In this document: positions 12,891 through 23,277 of the stretch, one piece after another
Layout of the letters: every line of letters starts with the position of its first letter
Numbering within the stretch: position 1 is the first letter of the stretch
DNA from: Temnopleurus reevesii
Taxonomy: Eukaryota > Echinodermata > Echinoidea > Temnopleuroida > Temnopleuridae
Assembly: GCA_036244855.1 (NCBI GenBank)
Contig: BQKZ01002395.1
Coordinates: 1-64,000 of the forward strand
Length of the DNA stretch: 64,000 bases
Direction: 5' to 3'
Program-made: the position numbers and the translations under genes
The notes under the pieces: model-generated
Seen by the model: only the letters and a program-made list of their open reading frames with translations
Told to the model about the DNA's origin: nothing
Databases searched by the model: none

Positions 12891-13300
12891 TGAGAGAGAG
12901 AGAGAGAGTGAGAGAGAGAGAGAGTGAGAGAGAGAGAGATGGGGGAATGGTAGAGTTCAGAGGCTGATTGCTCGAAATGGTCTTAGCTACGCTCTTCATG
13001 CTAAGACATCTGAACTCGTAACATAGACATTAGGGTCGATACGACTATGTTAAGAGGGTGGCACAAGAACTTAAGACGCCTTCGCATGAAGAGGATAGCT
13101 AAGACCATTTCGAGCAATCGGCCCCAGGAGACCAATGAGACAGGTACATGTAGGAGAGAAAGGGGGAAGGGTGAGTAAAAGGGAGGCAGGCAAAGGAGAA
13201 ATGGAACAGGGAGAAAGAGATAAAGTCGGAAAATAAAGAGAAAAGAGGGGTAGGGCAAGTAGAGAGAGAGAGGGAGAGAGAGAGAGAAAGAGAACGAGAA
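12891..13300. repeat. (AG)n microsatellite interrupted by a 165-bp inverted-repeat element
   Basis: GA-rich simple sequence at about 12891-12941 and 13259-13300 brackets an element at about 12961-13125. The element's ends 'gattgctcgaaatggtctta' and its inverted complement 'taagaccatttcgagcaatc' pair over more than 30 bp. Between the halves lies 'cttcatgctaagacatct' against 'aagacgccttcgcatgaag'. The element has no ORF and would form a hairpin. Confidence 0.75.
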
Positions 13301-13344
13301 AGATAGTCTAGCATGGCTGCTTCATGCCTGTGAAGATAATTAAC

Positions 13345-13520
13345 AGTCTATTGGGTTGTTGTTTGAAAGTTGCAATTGATCGCGCCAATCAAAACCATTG
13401 TTTCATGCACATTTTTTTAAAGCACATACAGATGTACTACACGCAAATGAAAATGCACGTTCTGATTTGCAACCGAGTTGCAATTGATTTGAGATCATTT
13501 GCAATTTTCAAACATCACCT
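13345..13520. mobile_element. Decayed copy of the GGGGGTGTTG MITE family
   Basis: It carries 'gttgtttgaaagttgcaatt', 'gatcgcgccaatcaaaacca' and 'gttgcaattgatttg', ending in 'ttcaaacatcacctc'. These are substituted versions of the intact copy at 4460-4638. Confidence 0.6.
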
Positions 13521-13659
13521 CTGTGAATCTGATTGCTAAATTGCAATATCCAATAATTACTTCATAACAAATTTCCTTCGATTAGAATTCTCACTTGGGA
13601 TAAAAAAACCTGAATGAATGATAAAAAATAATATGACCACAAAGAGATCCAACTTCATT

Positions 13660-13842
13660 ACAGTGGAACCTCATTATAAAGAGGTCGGATATTGCGAGAT
13701 ACCTGTTATAACAAGGCAATTTTATTGGTCCCAGCTCTTTATAGTTCTTTGTTTTTTTACCTTGATCTAGTGAGGAACCTGATATAACAAGGTAATTTTC
13801 ATTGTCCCAAGGAGCTCGTTATAAAGAGGTTTCACTGTATGA
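13660..13842. mobile_element. Inverted-repeat element with TACAGTGGAACCTC ends
   Basis: The left end 'tacagtggaacctcattata' is mirrored at the right by 'ttataaagaggtttcactgt'. The interior repeats 'tataacaaggtaattttcat' and 'gtcccagctc/gtcccaagga'. A related partial segment runs on at 13850-14005, and another is near 1450-1610. These ends are typical of dispersed TA-inserting MITEs, which is inference from the motif. Confidence 0.65.
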
Positions 13843-14221
13843 AGAACGCTGATATAACAAGCTTACATTAAAACAAATTTTCTGATGATTTTTACAGTCC
13901 TAACTTTTTGTTATCTTTTGTATTTTAGTCCTGATATATACCACGGTTTCAATAACAGGGAAATGTTGCTGGTCCAAAGGTAAAGAGGTTCAACTGTATA
14001 AGGAAACCTGTGTCATGAAACTTTGTAACAAATTATCAAAGAGTTATAACAATGAAATGGTTTTCCCCTAACTCACTCTCTCATATACTTGTTGACTGCT
14101 GAAAATACTTACTTCTCTCCTTGAAATACACACGACAAAGAAAAATCTAAAATGAAAGTCTAATTTTCTCTCTTTAATAATCATGGTGGTATAGATAACA
14201 GAATTACAGGAAACACAGCAT

Positions 14222-14730
14222 TTAAAGCCCAAGTATAGTTTCGGTAAAAATTAAGAAATGTGAATTTTAGGGATGTTTATCAAGACATATAATTCTTATA
14301 CATATTTTGAGACCACACCATATTGTTTTTACGAACTGATTCCTTTGAAAATGTGAATTTGACCGTGTAATCATATTTAGCGCCCTCTCTTGGTTATAAC
14401 AATCTTTTGCTTGTTATTGGGCATATAGAAAATTATTTCCGATATTTGACAATAGAATGATAAGAAGGTATACACAACAATATCCAATCCTGTGCATGAG
14501 AAGTTGTCCTTTATCAAGAAACAAAATAATGAATTAGTGTCGAGGGACACGACACTGAAATATTTTGCACATTTTAGGTTATACACTATAGCTATTCCAA
14601 AACTTGTTCATTTTTCGCACAATCTTTTGTGCAACATGTTCATGATACTTTATTTTATTTTATATAGATTTGAGGACAAAATTTGCCAATAAAAATATTT
14701 GTTTTTACCAAAACTTTATTTGGGCTTTAA
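14222..14730. mobile_element. TTAA-flanked inverted-repeat element, 509 bp
   Basis: TTAA at 14222-14225 opens 'ttaaagcccaagtatagttt'. The reverse complement of the other end reads 'ttaaagcccaaataaagttt', with TTAA at 14727-14730. Both continue into 'ggtaaaaa'. It belongs to the 11337-11706 family with a longer, unrelated interior and no convincing ORF. Confidence 0.82.
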
Positions 14731-14885
14731 TTCCAATGGCAATCATTCAGAAGTAATAAAAGACTACATTCTAAGATGAAAACTAATTAATGAAGAATTT
14801 CAGGAAATAGTCCTTGATTGCAAAGCCTCAAGCTTCTAGGGAAGTGCTGATACAATGGAACCTCATGAAGAAGCTCACTTCTAAA

Positions 14886-15101
14886 CACAGTGAGCAGAAG
14901 GGACAAATGCCTGGGACAAAGTAAACAACCTCCATTCAAGCATCAACAATAGCTAGATGGACACAGAAGAAATTTCCATCCTTCTTATTCTGTTGAGCAG
15001 AGTCACACCTAGGACTTTCTTTTGCGATCATAAGGCTATTGTGAACACTTGAATGAAGTTGTTTATTTTGTCCAAGTCCTTTGTTCCTTCTGCTCACAGT
15101 G
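14886..15101. mobile_element. Inverted-repeat element with CACAGTGAGCAG ends, copy 1
   Basis: The left end 'cacagtgagcagaagggaca' mirrors the right end 'ttccttctgctcacagtg'. Pairing continues through 'gggacaaagtaaacaacctc' against 'gaagttgtttattttgtcc'. The total is about 216 bp with no ORF. A second copy is at 15622-15849. Confidence 0.78.
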
Positions 15102-15621
15102 ATTAGAAACACTCAATTTGACAGGGAGATGCCAACCGTTCCAGAATATTAGGTCAAACGTAAAAGCTAAACCAAAAAGTGAGAACGTGACAATGAATAT
15201 GCCCTCGGCCAATCCCTGGTGATGAAAGCATTGGATTCATATGAAAATACACCTCATGCATATTCCGCAGGTTCTAATCTGAATTCCAATTTTGTTGACA
15301 TGGTTAAAATCCCCTTTTCGGGTGTTTTCAATACAAATTCAATCAAAAGAGTGATATTTCTGGGCATTTCATATTTTTTCACACTTTTTTCAGATTTTTC
15401 AGATTTTTTTCACAGATGCTCTCACACCCCTGATTCCGGAACTGTTGGATTCTCTTGATAACAAGATGATCTTCTTGGTCCTATCTCATCTTATTCTATC
15501 ATATTTTGACTCAGATATGATAAAAATGAGTATAAAGAGGTAATTTCATGGAATGTGGGATTGAATGTGAAGAACTGATTCAAGATCCATATATTCTGCA
15601 ACTGCACCAACATACATTTAT

Positions 15622-15849
15622 ACTGTGAGCAGATGGACAAAGAATTTTAGACTATTTAGAAATTTTATTCAGGCATTCAGACTAACTAGATACACATACA
15701 GGAAAGGACCCTCACTATTCTTTGTGCGATGCATGTTTGACATATTTTTACAGTATAAGAGGGAGGAAAATCTATTCGTGAGAATATCTGGCTATTGCGA
15801 ATGAAGTTGTTCACTTTGTCCAAAAGCTTTGTCCCTCCTGCTCACAGTG
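15622..15849. mobile_element. Inverted-repeat element with CACTGTGAGCAG ends, copy 2
   Basis: It starts at 'tactgtgagcagatggacaa' and ends 'ctttgtccctcctgctcaca'. The right arm 'aatgaagttgttcactttgt' matches copy 1. The left arm is more decayed than in copy 1. Confidence 0.7.
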
Positions 15850-16088
15850 ATATATTGGTAGAATCAATTAATTTTAGGACGACATACAATTCTACGAGGC
15901 AAAATAAATGTATGAATCACTGAAGAAACATATTTCTATACAGAGGGGTCCACATAAAATAATGTATTACATATACTTTTTAAAACTTTTCACTCTATAC
16001 AATTTGATAGATTAACCATTTTTAATGGATAACAGTCATAAAAATCAAGCTTTCATTTCCAGAATTAATACACACATATTCAATATTA

Positions 16089-16263
16089 AGGGGTGTTGCT
16101 CAAAATCAACTGCAAATCAACAGCAACTTTGGAAATTGTAACGTGCATTTGTATTCACGCGCGGTGTGCGCATTGAACAATACGCACATGAAACAATGAT
16201 TTTGATTGGCGTATTCCGATAACTGCAACTTGCGATCAATTGCAACCTTTGAGCAACACCCCC
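16089..16263. mobile_element. Near-complete copy of the GGGGGTGTTG MITE family
   Basis: The left end 'aggggtgttgctcaaaatca' and right end 'cctttgagcaacacccc' are inverted repeats. The interior has 'caactgcaaatcaacagcaa', 'acatgaaacaatgatttt' and 'gcgatcaattgcaac'. It is 175 bp, preceded by TA (16087-16088); the matching TA on the right is not clear. Confidence 0.78.
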
Positions 16264-16383
16264 AGAGTATAACAAATAAGGGAAAAAATCACAAAATTTT
16301 GAATTACTTAAACTTAAGCACCTTTTAAAGGACTGTAAATACATAGTTTTTGCACTGTGAAACATGATGATTGTCATTTTAAT

Positions 16384-16395
16384 CATCATCATCAT

Positions 16396-16464
<69 letters not shown>
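16384..16464. repeat. (ATC)n microsatellite
   Basis: About 27 ATC/CAT triplets make up this run. Translations give poly-His on + and poly-Met on -, both artefacts of the simple repeat. Confidence 0.95.
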
Positions 16465-17505
16465 TGTAATCATGGACAATTTCTCCCAATCAAAGTTCAT
16501 GGTATTTACAAAGGCAAGTATGATTCGATAATACAAAAATATAAATTATCATATCCTCAAGAGGAAAGAGAAAAGTGGAAATTTGCTTATAACACAAATA
16601 ATGATATACTTAGCAATATAAAGATACAAAATTGACAGCATATTTGATGCACTTCAAATCTGCTGTAAAGAGATGAACCAAATTGATCTTGGTCACAAGA
16701 AAAGAAGCTATTTTAACATTTGCAATTAATGAATATCAAAGGTACCTGTAAGTGAAGGAAGATTCCCTCCCCCTACTGATTGTTATCACAATCAGCATTC
16801 CTAATCCATAGGAATCAATGAAGGAAAGCCTAATATCAAACTTTATCGTTGCCATAAATGCAGAGAGCTGGGCTAATCAATAGTTTTCAACAGAATAGTT
16901 ATTCATCTTCCAGTAAGATAGGAATCTATGATGATAAGTATACTTTAATCCATAGATTACTGTATTATAAAATCTCAGTAAATTTTGTATCTAAGGCATC
17001 TATTCCATTAGTAGATAGCAAGTTCAATTGAAAATGCTCTGAAATTTGAGTGTCATGATCATTCAAAATGTATTACTATCATCCATTCAGATAATTTGGC
17101 CTAAATATTGAGTGATGATTCTATTCCGCCTTTAACTTTACTTTGTCATATTATTATGTCATATTTGATCCCAAGCACCTCGTTATACTGAGTTTCCATC
17201 TGTACATGGAAAGTACATGAAAAGGATTAAATAGGCTTTCTAAATACTCTGTATAAATATTAACAATATTGGATGTCCCATTTTTAGTGAATACAGAAAA
17301 TATTGAACAAGTCTGAACACAAGAATTATCCAATGTTTCAGCAAAGTTTATCAAATATTTCTCTGTATCAAACTTCAGGTCATCTAATATTCTACAAATG
17401 ACACTCTGAATACTCTTAAAATATAAAATAAAGAGAAGAAACTACAACCTAGTACTGTAATATATGCATGACACACATGTACATGGAACTCTAAAAATAT
17501 ATACC
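16465..17505. other. AT-rich spacer, nothing recognised
   Basis: There are no conserved ORFs, element ends or RNA genes here. Confidence 0.4.
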
Positions 17506-17930
17506 AATTCTCCCCACCGACTATTGTTGTAAATTTGAAGCCGATGAGGGTGTCAACAATTTTTAGAGAAAATAATTATGTAGAGCAGGGATGGCCACTT
17601 CCATTCCCGGTTCTGCTCGCGTGTATTTGTATGGGACATTGTTTCGCCGAGTGCATAGCTTTGTTTTAAATGCTCATAAATATATTTTGTTCAGAATAAG
17701 TTTGTATTTTCTTCACATGTTACGTTTTATCATTATTTTTCTGTAAGGCAGCATAGTGCACATCGGATGACGCGAAATGGAGAAAAATTGACAAATATCC
17801 ATGGATGAGAGGTGTGACCTGTGCATGTATCACATGTACCGGAAGGGGTATGCTTCCCGGCTCCAGAGGTTCGATAATGGAAGTATCGATCGATATCACT
17901 TGGTATCGCCTATAGTCGGTGGGGAGAATT
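17506..17930. mobile_element. AATTCTCCC-family MITE, copy 1 (425 bp)
   Basis: The ends 'aattctccccaccgactat' and 'atagtcggtggggagaatt' are perfect inverted repeats. The interior includes a palindrome-rich 'aagtatcgatcgatatcact' and 'acatgtaccggaag'. It is almost identical in layout to 48410-48838 and the same length class as 21418-21851. The border tetramer AATT on each side could be the target duplication. Confidence 0.85.
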
Positions 17931-19071
17931 GCAAAGTTGCAATAATGCTAGTGGGGCCAGTATTAGTTTTTAGCTATGAGTATCTCATTCTCGCAAATAA
18001 CTCCGAATAAATATTTCCATAAATCTCTTTGTATGTTGGGAGGTATCAAATAAGCTAACATGATTTAGCAAAAATAAAGTGGCAATTAAAGACCACTTTG
18101 AGCAAATGGACGTGGAATAAAAACCTTGACTTATGGAAGAGAGCAGTTACTCAAGTCACATGCATTAAGATTTAAAAAAAAAAACTCTCTGAATTATGTT
18201 CAATTATATAAGGCTCAGATAAACAAAAAAAGTAATATGGAGAGTGTACTTATCAAGAGCAGATTGGATGAAAGTACATGCAGATTTTGGTGCCAAGTTA
18301 GAGACTTCAGCATAAATATTTAGATTTCTAAAAGCAGCAATCGTTTGGCAGGTAAATATTTTCTATTCTAGTTTCATTTTTCAAGAAAAGTCTGCTCTTC
18401 TTTCCAATTTTTGGCAGTTTTCTGAATGATTCATATTGAAGATAAAAATGTTCTGCATAATTCCAGAAAATAATAGTAATTCTGGCAAAAAAAGTCTGGC
18501 ACAAACTATAATGTAAGGAAAATATCCAATAAAGAGTTTGCCAAAAGTTATGGCAATGGCGTCATACATCTTCACAAAATCTCACTGTATGAATATTCAC
18601 AGAATTCACAAAAATTTCATATTTTGTAGTCAAAAATACAAATCCCTTGTAAGGCTAATCTTTGCTCATTAGAAATCCTCTATTTCATTGTCTATCCTAA
18701 ATTTCATTCTGACAATGTATTGGTTACTGATGGTTCATTCAAAAATTGTCAATGAAGAGCTCATATTTTGTAGCCCAACATACAATAATTTTTTTTTTAC
18801 AATTGAAGTGGAACAGGTAAGAATAAAACTATAGTAATATGTGTATGACCTTGTCTTTCCAAACCCTAATTTTATTTTGCCAATCTCACAAGCCAATCAT
18901 AGAACTTATAAAAATACAACTATCTTGCAGTTCCCCAAAATGTTTTTATGTCCTGTGGATTTCCTTTGAGGCTTGTATTAAAATCCAAATGTTATTGTTT
19001 TATTGCAAATTACATAACTCACAAAAATTTCAGAATTTTGTGGCAGCCCTAAATAATCATTTTATAACACG
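17931..19071. other. 3' flank of the sialidase gene
   Basis: This probably contains the sialidase 3' UTR, which lies at lower coordinates because the gene is on the minus strand. AATAAA hexamers on the minus strand are at about 18999-19004 and 18871-18876, roughly 70 and 200 bp past the stop; either could serve as a polyadenylation signal. No other gene is seen. Confidence 0.4.
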
Positions 19072-19286
19072 CTATAAATCTCCTGTAAGGCTAATCTTGG
19101 CAAGAGAGAGATAGCTGGTTGATGACGTCTGTCCCTTCTCGTACAGGATATAGAGATACTTGGTATCCATGACGTTGTGAGGTATGGCTGACATCGTACT
19201 GTATCCACTGTCTTTGGGCCAGATCTGGAGGGATGAAGCCCATGTAGTGCCATTGTCATAGCTCCATCGAAGCGTCAGGTTTACTC
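19072..19286 (-). CDS. NEU1: Lysosomal-type sialidase, last exon
   Basis: GA at the exon start joins an A from the previous exon to make Arg, followed by VNLTLRWSYDNGTTWASS. This is the fourth Asp-box (S-Y-D-N-G-T-T-W), and the Arg of LRW is expected in the sialate-binding triad. Then come SGYSTMSAIP, holding the expected catalytic Tyr, and YLYILYEKGQTS with the paired Glu. The protein ends AKISLTGDL at TAG 19072-19074. The acceptor is an AG after 'ccactttttac', at 19288-19287. Vertebrate NEU1 ends in a Tyr-based lysosomal sorting tetrapeptide at this place; here no Tyr is present. Confidence 0.95.
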
Positions 19287-20097
19287 CTGTAAAAAGTGGA
19301 AAGAGTTTATTGCATGCATTTAAAACAATTTTTTGTACAGAAAAGATCTACAATGATGGCGACCTTAAAAGTAAATCAGAAGAAATATATGACACAATTT
19401 TTTAAATAAATCATGTTCTGTGCCATTCCCAAATTTTTTTGAACATATAATTACAATCATATTGAGATGTGCCAATATAAGCAAAATGCTCATAACACAA
19501 CATAATAATTAATCATCATTCTCCCAAATGATCGCAATTCTATCAAGAGAACTTAGGAATTGCATTTGATTGGTCCCAAACTTGGCACCTGCAAATTGGA
19601 AGATGAGCTCTTGCTGACTTTTCTATCAGCAAATTACTTTCTAATTGTATCATGTTGAGTTCTGTGATAAATATTTTGACTGATTTGTTTCTGTTCATCC
19701 AACCAAAGAATTGTGTTTGAAAGAAATTTTAAGGTAAAAAAAATAACTATAGATTCAATTGGATCATTCCAAATGTGCAGTGCGATGTATCTCTCAGCAT
19801 TAAGTGTGCCATTTGACAGATTATTTTTTATGATTTGAACACTTTTGCTTATGGAATGTACCATGTTTGGCTGTGAACGTTTTTCCTAGTACCTCCCACA
19901 AATGTGATAGTGCACCTTTAACAGCTATGAATTAAACAAAATAAACCAATTTCTATCAACTTATCTGGAAAACAAACCAAACACTTTCAATTATCCATCC
20001 AGTTTGATGGGGAAAAAAAATTGTACTAATCAATTTGAGTTTGAAAAAGAATTGATAGGAACAGAAATTTGAAGTTAAGCTGGAAATAACGTCTTAC
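19287..20097 (-). other. NEU1-like intron (811 bp)
   Basis: Donor GT at 20097-20096, acceptor AG at 19288-19287. It is AT-rich; no repeat ends or extra exon were recognised. Confidence 0.8.
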
Positions 20098-20317
20098 TGT
20101 GGACAGGATCCTCTGGGTTGGTAAAGAACAACACCCCCTGATGATAGAGAATGGATGCAGCCACCGTGGGGTCAATCAAGGTCGTGTCAAAGCGGAGGTC
20201 ATCGATCTTGAAGGTCTCGGCTCCGTCGTAGCTCATAACCACCATACGACAGGAGCAGTGATATTGGTACTGGTTTCTTATATTCACCATGATAGATCCA
20301 TCGGGCAGTTCTACAGG
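20098..20317 (-). CDS. NEU1: Lysosomal-type sialidase, fourth recognised exon
   Basis: It begins in phase 0 with PVELPDGSIMVNIRNQYQYH, then CSCRMVVMSYDGAETF and TLIDPTVAASILYHQGVLFF TNPEDPVH. The Arg of IRNQ is the expected middle member of the arginine triad, and the C-S-C pair after YH matches the Cys pair of the family. The donor GT at 20097-20096 leaves one base (A). The preceding acceptor context is 'ttttcccaatgcag'. Residues align without gaps to vertebrate NEU1 over the whole exon. Confidence 0.95.
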
Positions 20318-20892
20318 CTGCATTGGGAAAAGAACAAGAGATTAAATCAATCCTAAAACCCTTGGTTGTGGTTCACGATGCAACTCTACGAACGACTATT
20401 AGCCCTTTCTCGCACTCAACGATAACCCATGGTGCTGAATCACAGCGAAGAAAGGGTCACCTGTTATTTGTAAAGTTGTGCGTATATCTATGAACACCTT
20501 TATGAAACATTATTCAACTTGAATCTTTGTCTAGTTGAGTTCTGATTGACCCGATTAACTGCCCATGAAGATAGAAGGGCACATACTTTAATTCAGTTCT
20601 TGTATTGAATATGCGTAATATCCTCAAACATTGCGTACAAGAACGGATATCGATTGTTTTTATGAAACAACACCCTGGTATATTTTTCAAGGCCCTAAAA
20701 GAAAAGTTATTGAACTAAAACATAGGCACAAGACATGTTACTCTATAATGCCCCTGTTACATAGAAGCCCCTACTGAACACAATTCAACACGACTCATTG
20801 TTCTGAGGCAGCTAAATGTGAACCAAACAAAGAGTCGTGTTTGAACATGTTGCTTTCCAGTCTCTCTGTGACTAGGGCGGAAGGGTTTATAC
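20318..20892 (-). other. NEU1-like intron (575 bp) with a MITE close to its donor
   Basis: Donor GT at 20892-20891, acceptor AG at 20319-20318. A decayed relative of the 5209-5345 element occupies about 20746-20884. It has 'cccctgttacatagaag' at one end and 'ctctgtgactagggcgg' at the other, with 'aacaaagagtcgtg' inside. It lies within about 10 bp of the donor. Confidence 0.75.
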
Positions 20893-21075
20893 CTGGCATT
20901 CATCTGGAACAAAGTCTCCTTTGATCTTGGGTGTGTTGTAAGGGATACTCTTGACCATGCCTCCATACCTCCAGGTATCACCGTGATCATCGCTCAGAAG
21001 ACAGTACAGACCGTCGCCGGGCAACGTAGAGTGACCGCAGACTATCAGACGTCCTATGTGAGGTGCATACTTTTT
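20893..21075 (-). CDS. NEU1: Lysosomal-type sialidase, third recognised exon
   Basis: This exon is 61 codons in phase 0 on both sides: [20 protein letters not shown], then [19 protein letters not shown], then [18 protein letters not shown]. It contains the third Asp-box (S-D-D-H-G-D-T-W). The GRLIVCGH and DECQ landmarks match vertebrate NEU1 in place. The acceptor is AG at 21077-21076; the donor GT is at 20892-20891. The first 85 bp, coding up to LLS just before the Asp-box, are repeated three more times upstream in the intron. Confidence 0.95.
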
Positions 21076-21218
21076 CTGATGAAAGAATACAAATTAGTCA
21101 CAAAGAGAGATGTGGCATAAAATTTCCATATCCTCATTTCCATATAAATATTTATGTATACATATAAACTCATCAATGTGTTGTTCTAAAATTTGCAATT
21201 TCAAAACCAGAGATTTCA

Positions 21219-21311
21219 TTATTCCTTGCTCAGAAGACAGTACAGACCGTCGCTGGGCAACATAGAATGACCGCAGATGATGAGACGTCCTATGTGAGGT
21301 GCATACTTTTC
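21219..21311 (-). pseudogene. Decoy copy 1 of the NEU1 exon at 20893-21075
   Basis: It has an intact acceptor ('cacccctcag') followed in phase 0 by [20 protein letters not shown] and [10 protein letters not shown], then TAA at 21219-21221. It lacks the Asp-box half and the donor. If spliced to the upstream exon it would give a truncated protein lacking two Asp-boxes and the Tyr/Glu pair. It is the best preserved of the three copies. Confidence 0.8.
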
Positions 21312-21417
21312 CTGAGGGGTGCGAAACAAAAGATAATTATTAAAATCTAAACAGATAAATGTATTCAAATAACAGCTAAATTCACAAAGATGATGAAAAA
21401 CAACTATGCATCTTTTC

Positions 21418-21851
21418 AATTCTCCCTAACGCATATAGCCGATATCACCCGATATGGATATCGATATCACGCACTTTGGCTTTGGCACGCTCACTTCCGG
21501 GATCCATCTTGATTTCACTGTATACTATATACGAAAGTTCAATCCATGTGTATTTAGCGTAATTTCTTTGTTTTGCGTCGGAAGCCCAGCATTGGGCCGC
21601 TTCGCAAAAGAAACCCATATAACTAATAAATGCAGATATGAAAGAAAAAGATATAAATGATGCTTTTATTTGCAAAGATCGATGAAAAAATATGACACTA
21701 CAAGCCGCTGACGAAGTTTACCATGGAAAGCCTATAGACTTTTGAAAACGTGCGAATGTTACCGGAAGTACCTGTGCCAAGAATCTGGGCCAAAATAACT
21801 AGTGCGCTGCGTGCGTTCAGATTCGGAGAGCTATATGCGATAGGGAGAATT
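21418..21851. mobile_element. AATTCTCCC-family MITE, copy 2 (434 bp)
   Basis: The ends 'aattctccctaacgcatata' and 'tatatgcgatagggagaatt' are inverted repeats with one mismatch over more than 20 bp. Length and terminal nonamer match the copies at 17506 and 48410, but the subterminal 'cgcatatagc' differs from their 'accgactat', so it is a subfamily. It sits inside the exon-derived array, separating units 2 and 3. Confidence 0.82.
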
Positions 21852-21856
21852 GATAA

Positions 21857-21941
21857 TGCTTAGAGGATAGTATAGACCGTCAACAGGCAACGCAGAATGA
21901 CCGCAGATGATCAGACGTCCAATGTGAGGTGCATACTTTTT
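21857..21941 (-). pseudogene. Decoy copy 2 of the NEU1 exon
   Basis: The acceptor 'aatctctcag' is followed by [20 protein letters not shown] and DGLYYPLS. The frame then runs into the MITE at 21851 and meets a TAG at its subterminal 'cgcatatag'. The Cys of YCLL is lost. The Asp-box half and donor are missing. Confidence 0.78.
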
Positions 21942-22100
21942 CTGAGAGATTAAAGAAAGAACAAAACTAGCATCAAATCAGGACAAGTAAATGTATAATG
22001 AAAAGCCTCTGCTGCTAAATAGAAATGTATAGAACTTCATTCAATGTTATGATGTTGTTCCTTCGTAAATTTCAAAACCAGATATCACCAAAGTAATTTC

Positions 22101-22182
22101 TCAGGAGAGAGGACAGACCATCATCGGGCAATGTAGATTTACTGCAGACGAACAGATGTCTGATGTGAGGTGTATACTATTC
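22101..22182 (-). pseudogene. Decoy copy 3 of the NEU1 exon, most decayed
   Basis: An acceptor-like 'aatccctcag' is followed by GAA TAG, so the second codon is a stop. The remaining frame still resembles the exon (YTPHIRHLFVC, LPDDGL). It is the most divergent unit and farthest from the functional exon. Confidence 0.75.
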
Positions 22183-22189
22183 CTGAGGG

Positions 22190-22750
22190 ATTAAAAAATA
22201 GAATTAAGATTAAAAAAAAAACACAATTCTTAAACACTTTTTTTTCAAATATATCCTGATATTAACGTTTATTACACCATATGGACATTGTTTGATGAAG
22301 CAGCGAGTACTTTACCTCTGACGGTGTTGAAGGAAGTAAGAATGGCAATGTTCCAAAATAATAGATGAAGCATATGCATATTAGCTTCCAAAATCAACTG
22401 TCACTTCCCAAACTCCAACAGATCAATATCAACAATAACATGAGATATAATTTGATATCATCTATTGTCAGTACTAAGAATTATCATCTGAACTTCATAT
22501 TATCGTGATACAAAGTTCTAATTATTGTAAGTGTCAATATTGTATGAGACAAATTTTGGAGAATCCACTGGATTTCAGTCCTTTTCTCACATTAGCAAGT
22601 TCATATTGCCAACTTTTCAGAGATTACACTGTACAAGTCTATGGGTCATTCTAATGAGTGAAAATCTTAGCAAATTCATGGTTGCGAAATTCTAGAACGA
22701 TAATTTCAGCTTATACATTATCAAATCTGAAATCTCCCCATTAAACTAAC
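22190..22750 (-). other. 5' part of the NEU1-like intron, no further exon copy
   Basis: The intron spans 22750-21076 (donor GT 22750-22749). This part is AT-rich with A/T homopolymers at about 22212-22250 and no recognisable coding sequence. Confidence 0.5.
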
Positions 22751-23013
22751 CTGAATTCCATAACCAGGACCACCAGCAAACATCCTAGTCCCGACCTGCT
22801 TGGAGACGTTATAAGGCTTCGTCCACGTAACACCATCATCCGTACTCTTGATGTAATACTGAGTGGAGACATTACACTGGTTATAGTGACCACAGATTTG
22901 GTAGAAGATGAAGATGGTTGCGGTGATGTCGTCGACGATGACCACACCCAGGTTCAAACCATCGATCAGGAGGCCATCGTTGAGGACGAACTCCTGTGTT
23001 TTCCAAGTTTGAC
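22751..23013 (-). CDS. NEU1: Lysosomal-type sialidase, second recognised exon
   Basis: GT joins the G from the previous exon to give Gly, completing the first Asp-box (S-E-D-R-G-Q-T-W). Then come VLNDGLLIDGLNLGVVIVDD, IFYQICGHYNQCN, and the second Asp-box (S-T-D-D-G-V-T-W). It ends MFAGGPGYGIQ. NDG..DGLNLG and GPG-GIQ are exact landmarks of vertebrate NEU1. The acceptor is AG at 23015-23014 ('ctttattccag'); the donor GT is at 22750-22749 after a complete CAG codon. Confidence 0.95.
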
Positions 23014-23053
23014 CTGGAATAAAGCAAATAGAACAAATTTTGCATTGTACTGG

Positions 23054-23277
23054 CAGGGCACTACAAACCCACTTGCCCGCATTCCTGAGGCAATAAAATT
23101 AAGCTGTTGGGCAAGTAAATGAAATTGTCACTTGCCCAATTTTATACTAGTTTTCCTCTGTATGCAAAGTGGCATTGGCCATCATTTCAGGCAAGATAAA
23201 CTTTTGTTCAGGCAAGTGATTGGAAAACTTGGTTGCCCAACTGGGCAACTGGTGAAATGAATTCTTGTAGCACCCTG
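23054..23277. mobile_element. CAGGG-ended inverted-repeat element, 224 bp
   Basis: The left end 'cagggcactacaaaccca' and right end 'ttcttgtagcaccctg' are inverted repeats, with 'cttgcccg...cgggcaact'-type words repeated inside. Both flanks share 'actgg', possibly part of a target duplication. CAGGG ends suggest a hAT-type MITE; this is inference. Confidence 0.65.

Larger units (their letters stand above)
20991..22340 (-). repeat. Tandem array built from a NEU1 exon start plus adjoining intron
   Basis: Four units each hold about 85 bp of exon (20991-21075 in the functional copy) followed by about 150 bp of intron on the upstream side. The phrase 'gaggtgcatac' (or variant) recurs at 21060, 21296, 21926 and about 22167. 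Spacings are 236, 630 and 241; the 630 interval contains the 434-bp MITE at 21418-21851. The intron part is also shared: 'tttcaaaaccagagattt' near 21200 and 'tttcaaaaccagatatca' near 22070, each preceded by a 'tgttgttc' word. The outer limit at about 22340 is uncertain. Confidence 0.85.

Noticed and set aside
16117..16635. Poly-Met and poly-His proteins
   Set aside because: Explained by the (ATC)n microsatellite; no flanking coding signal.
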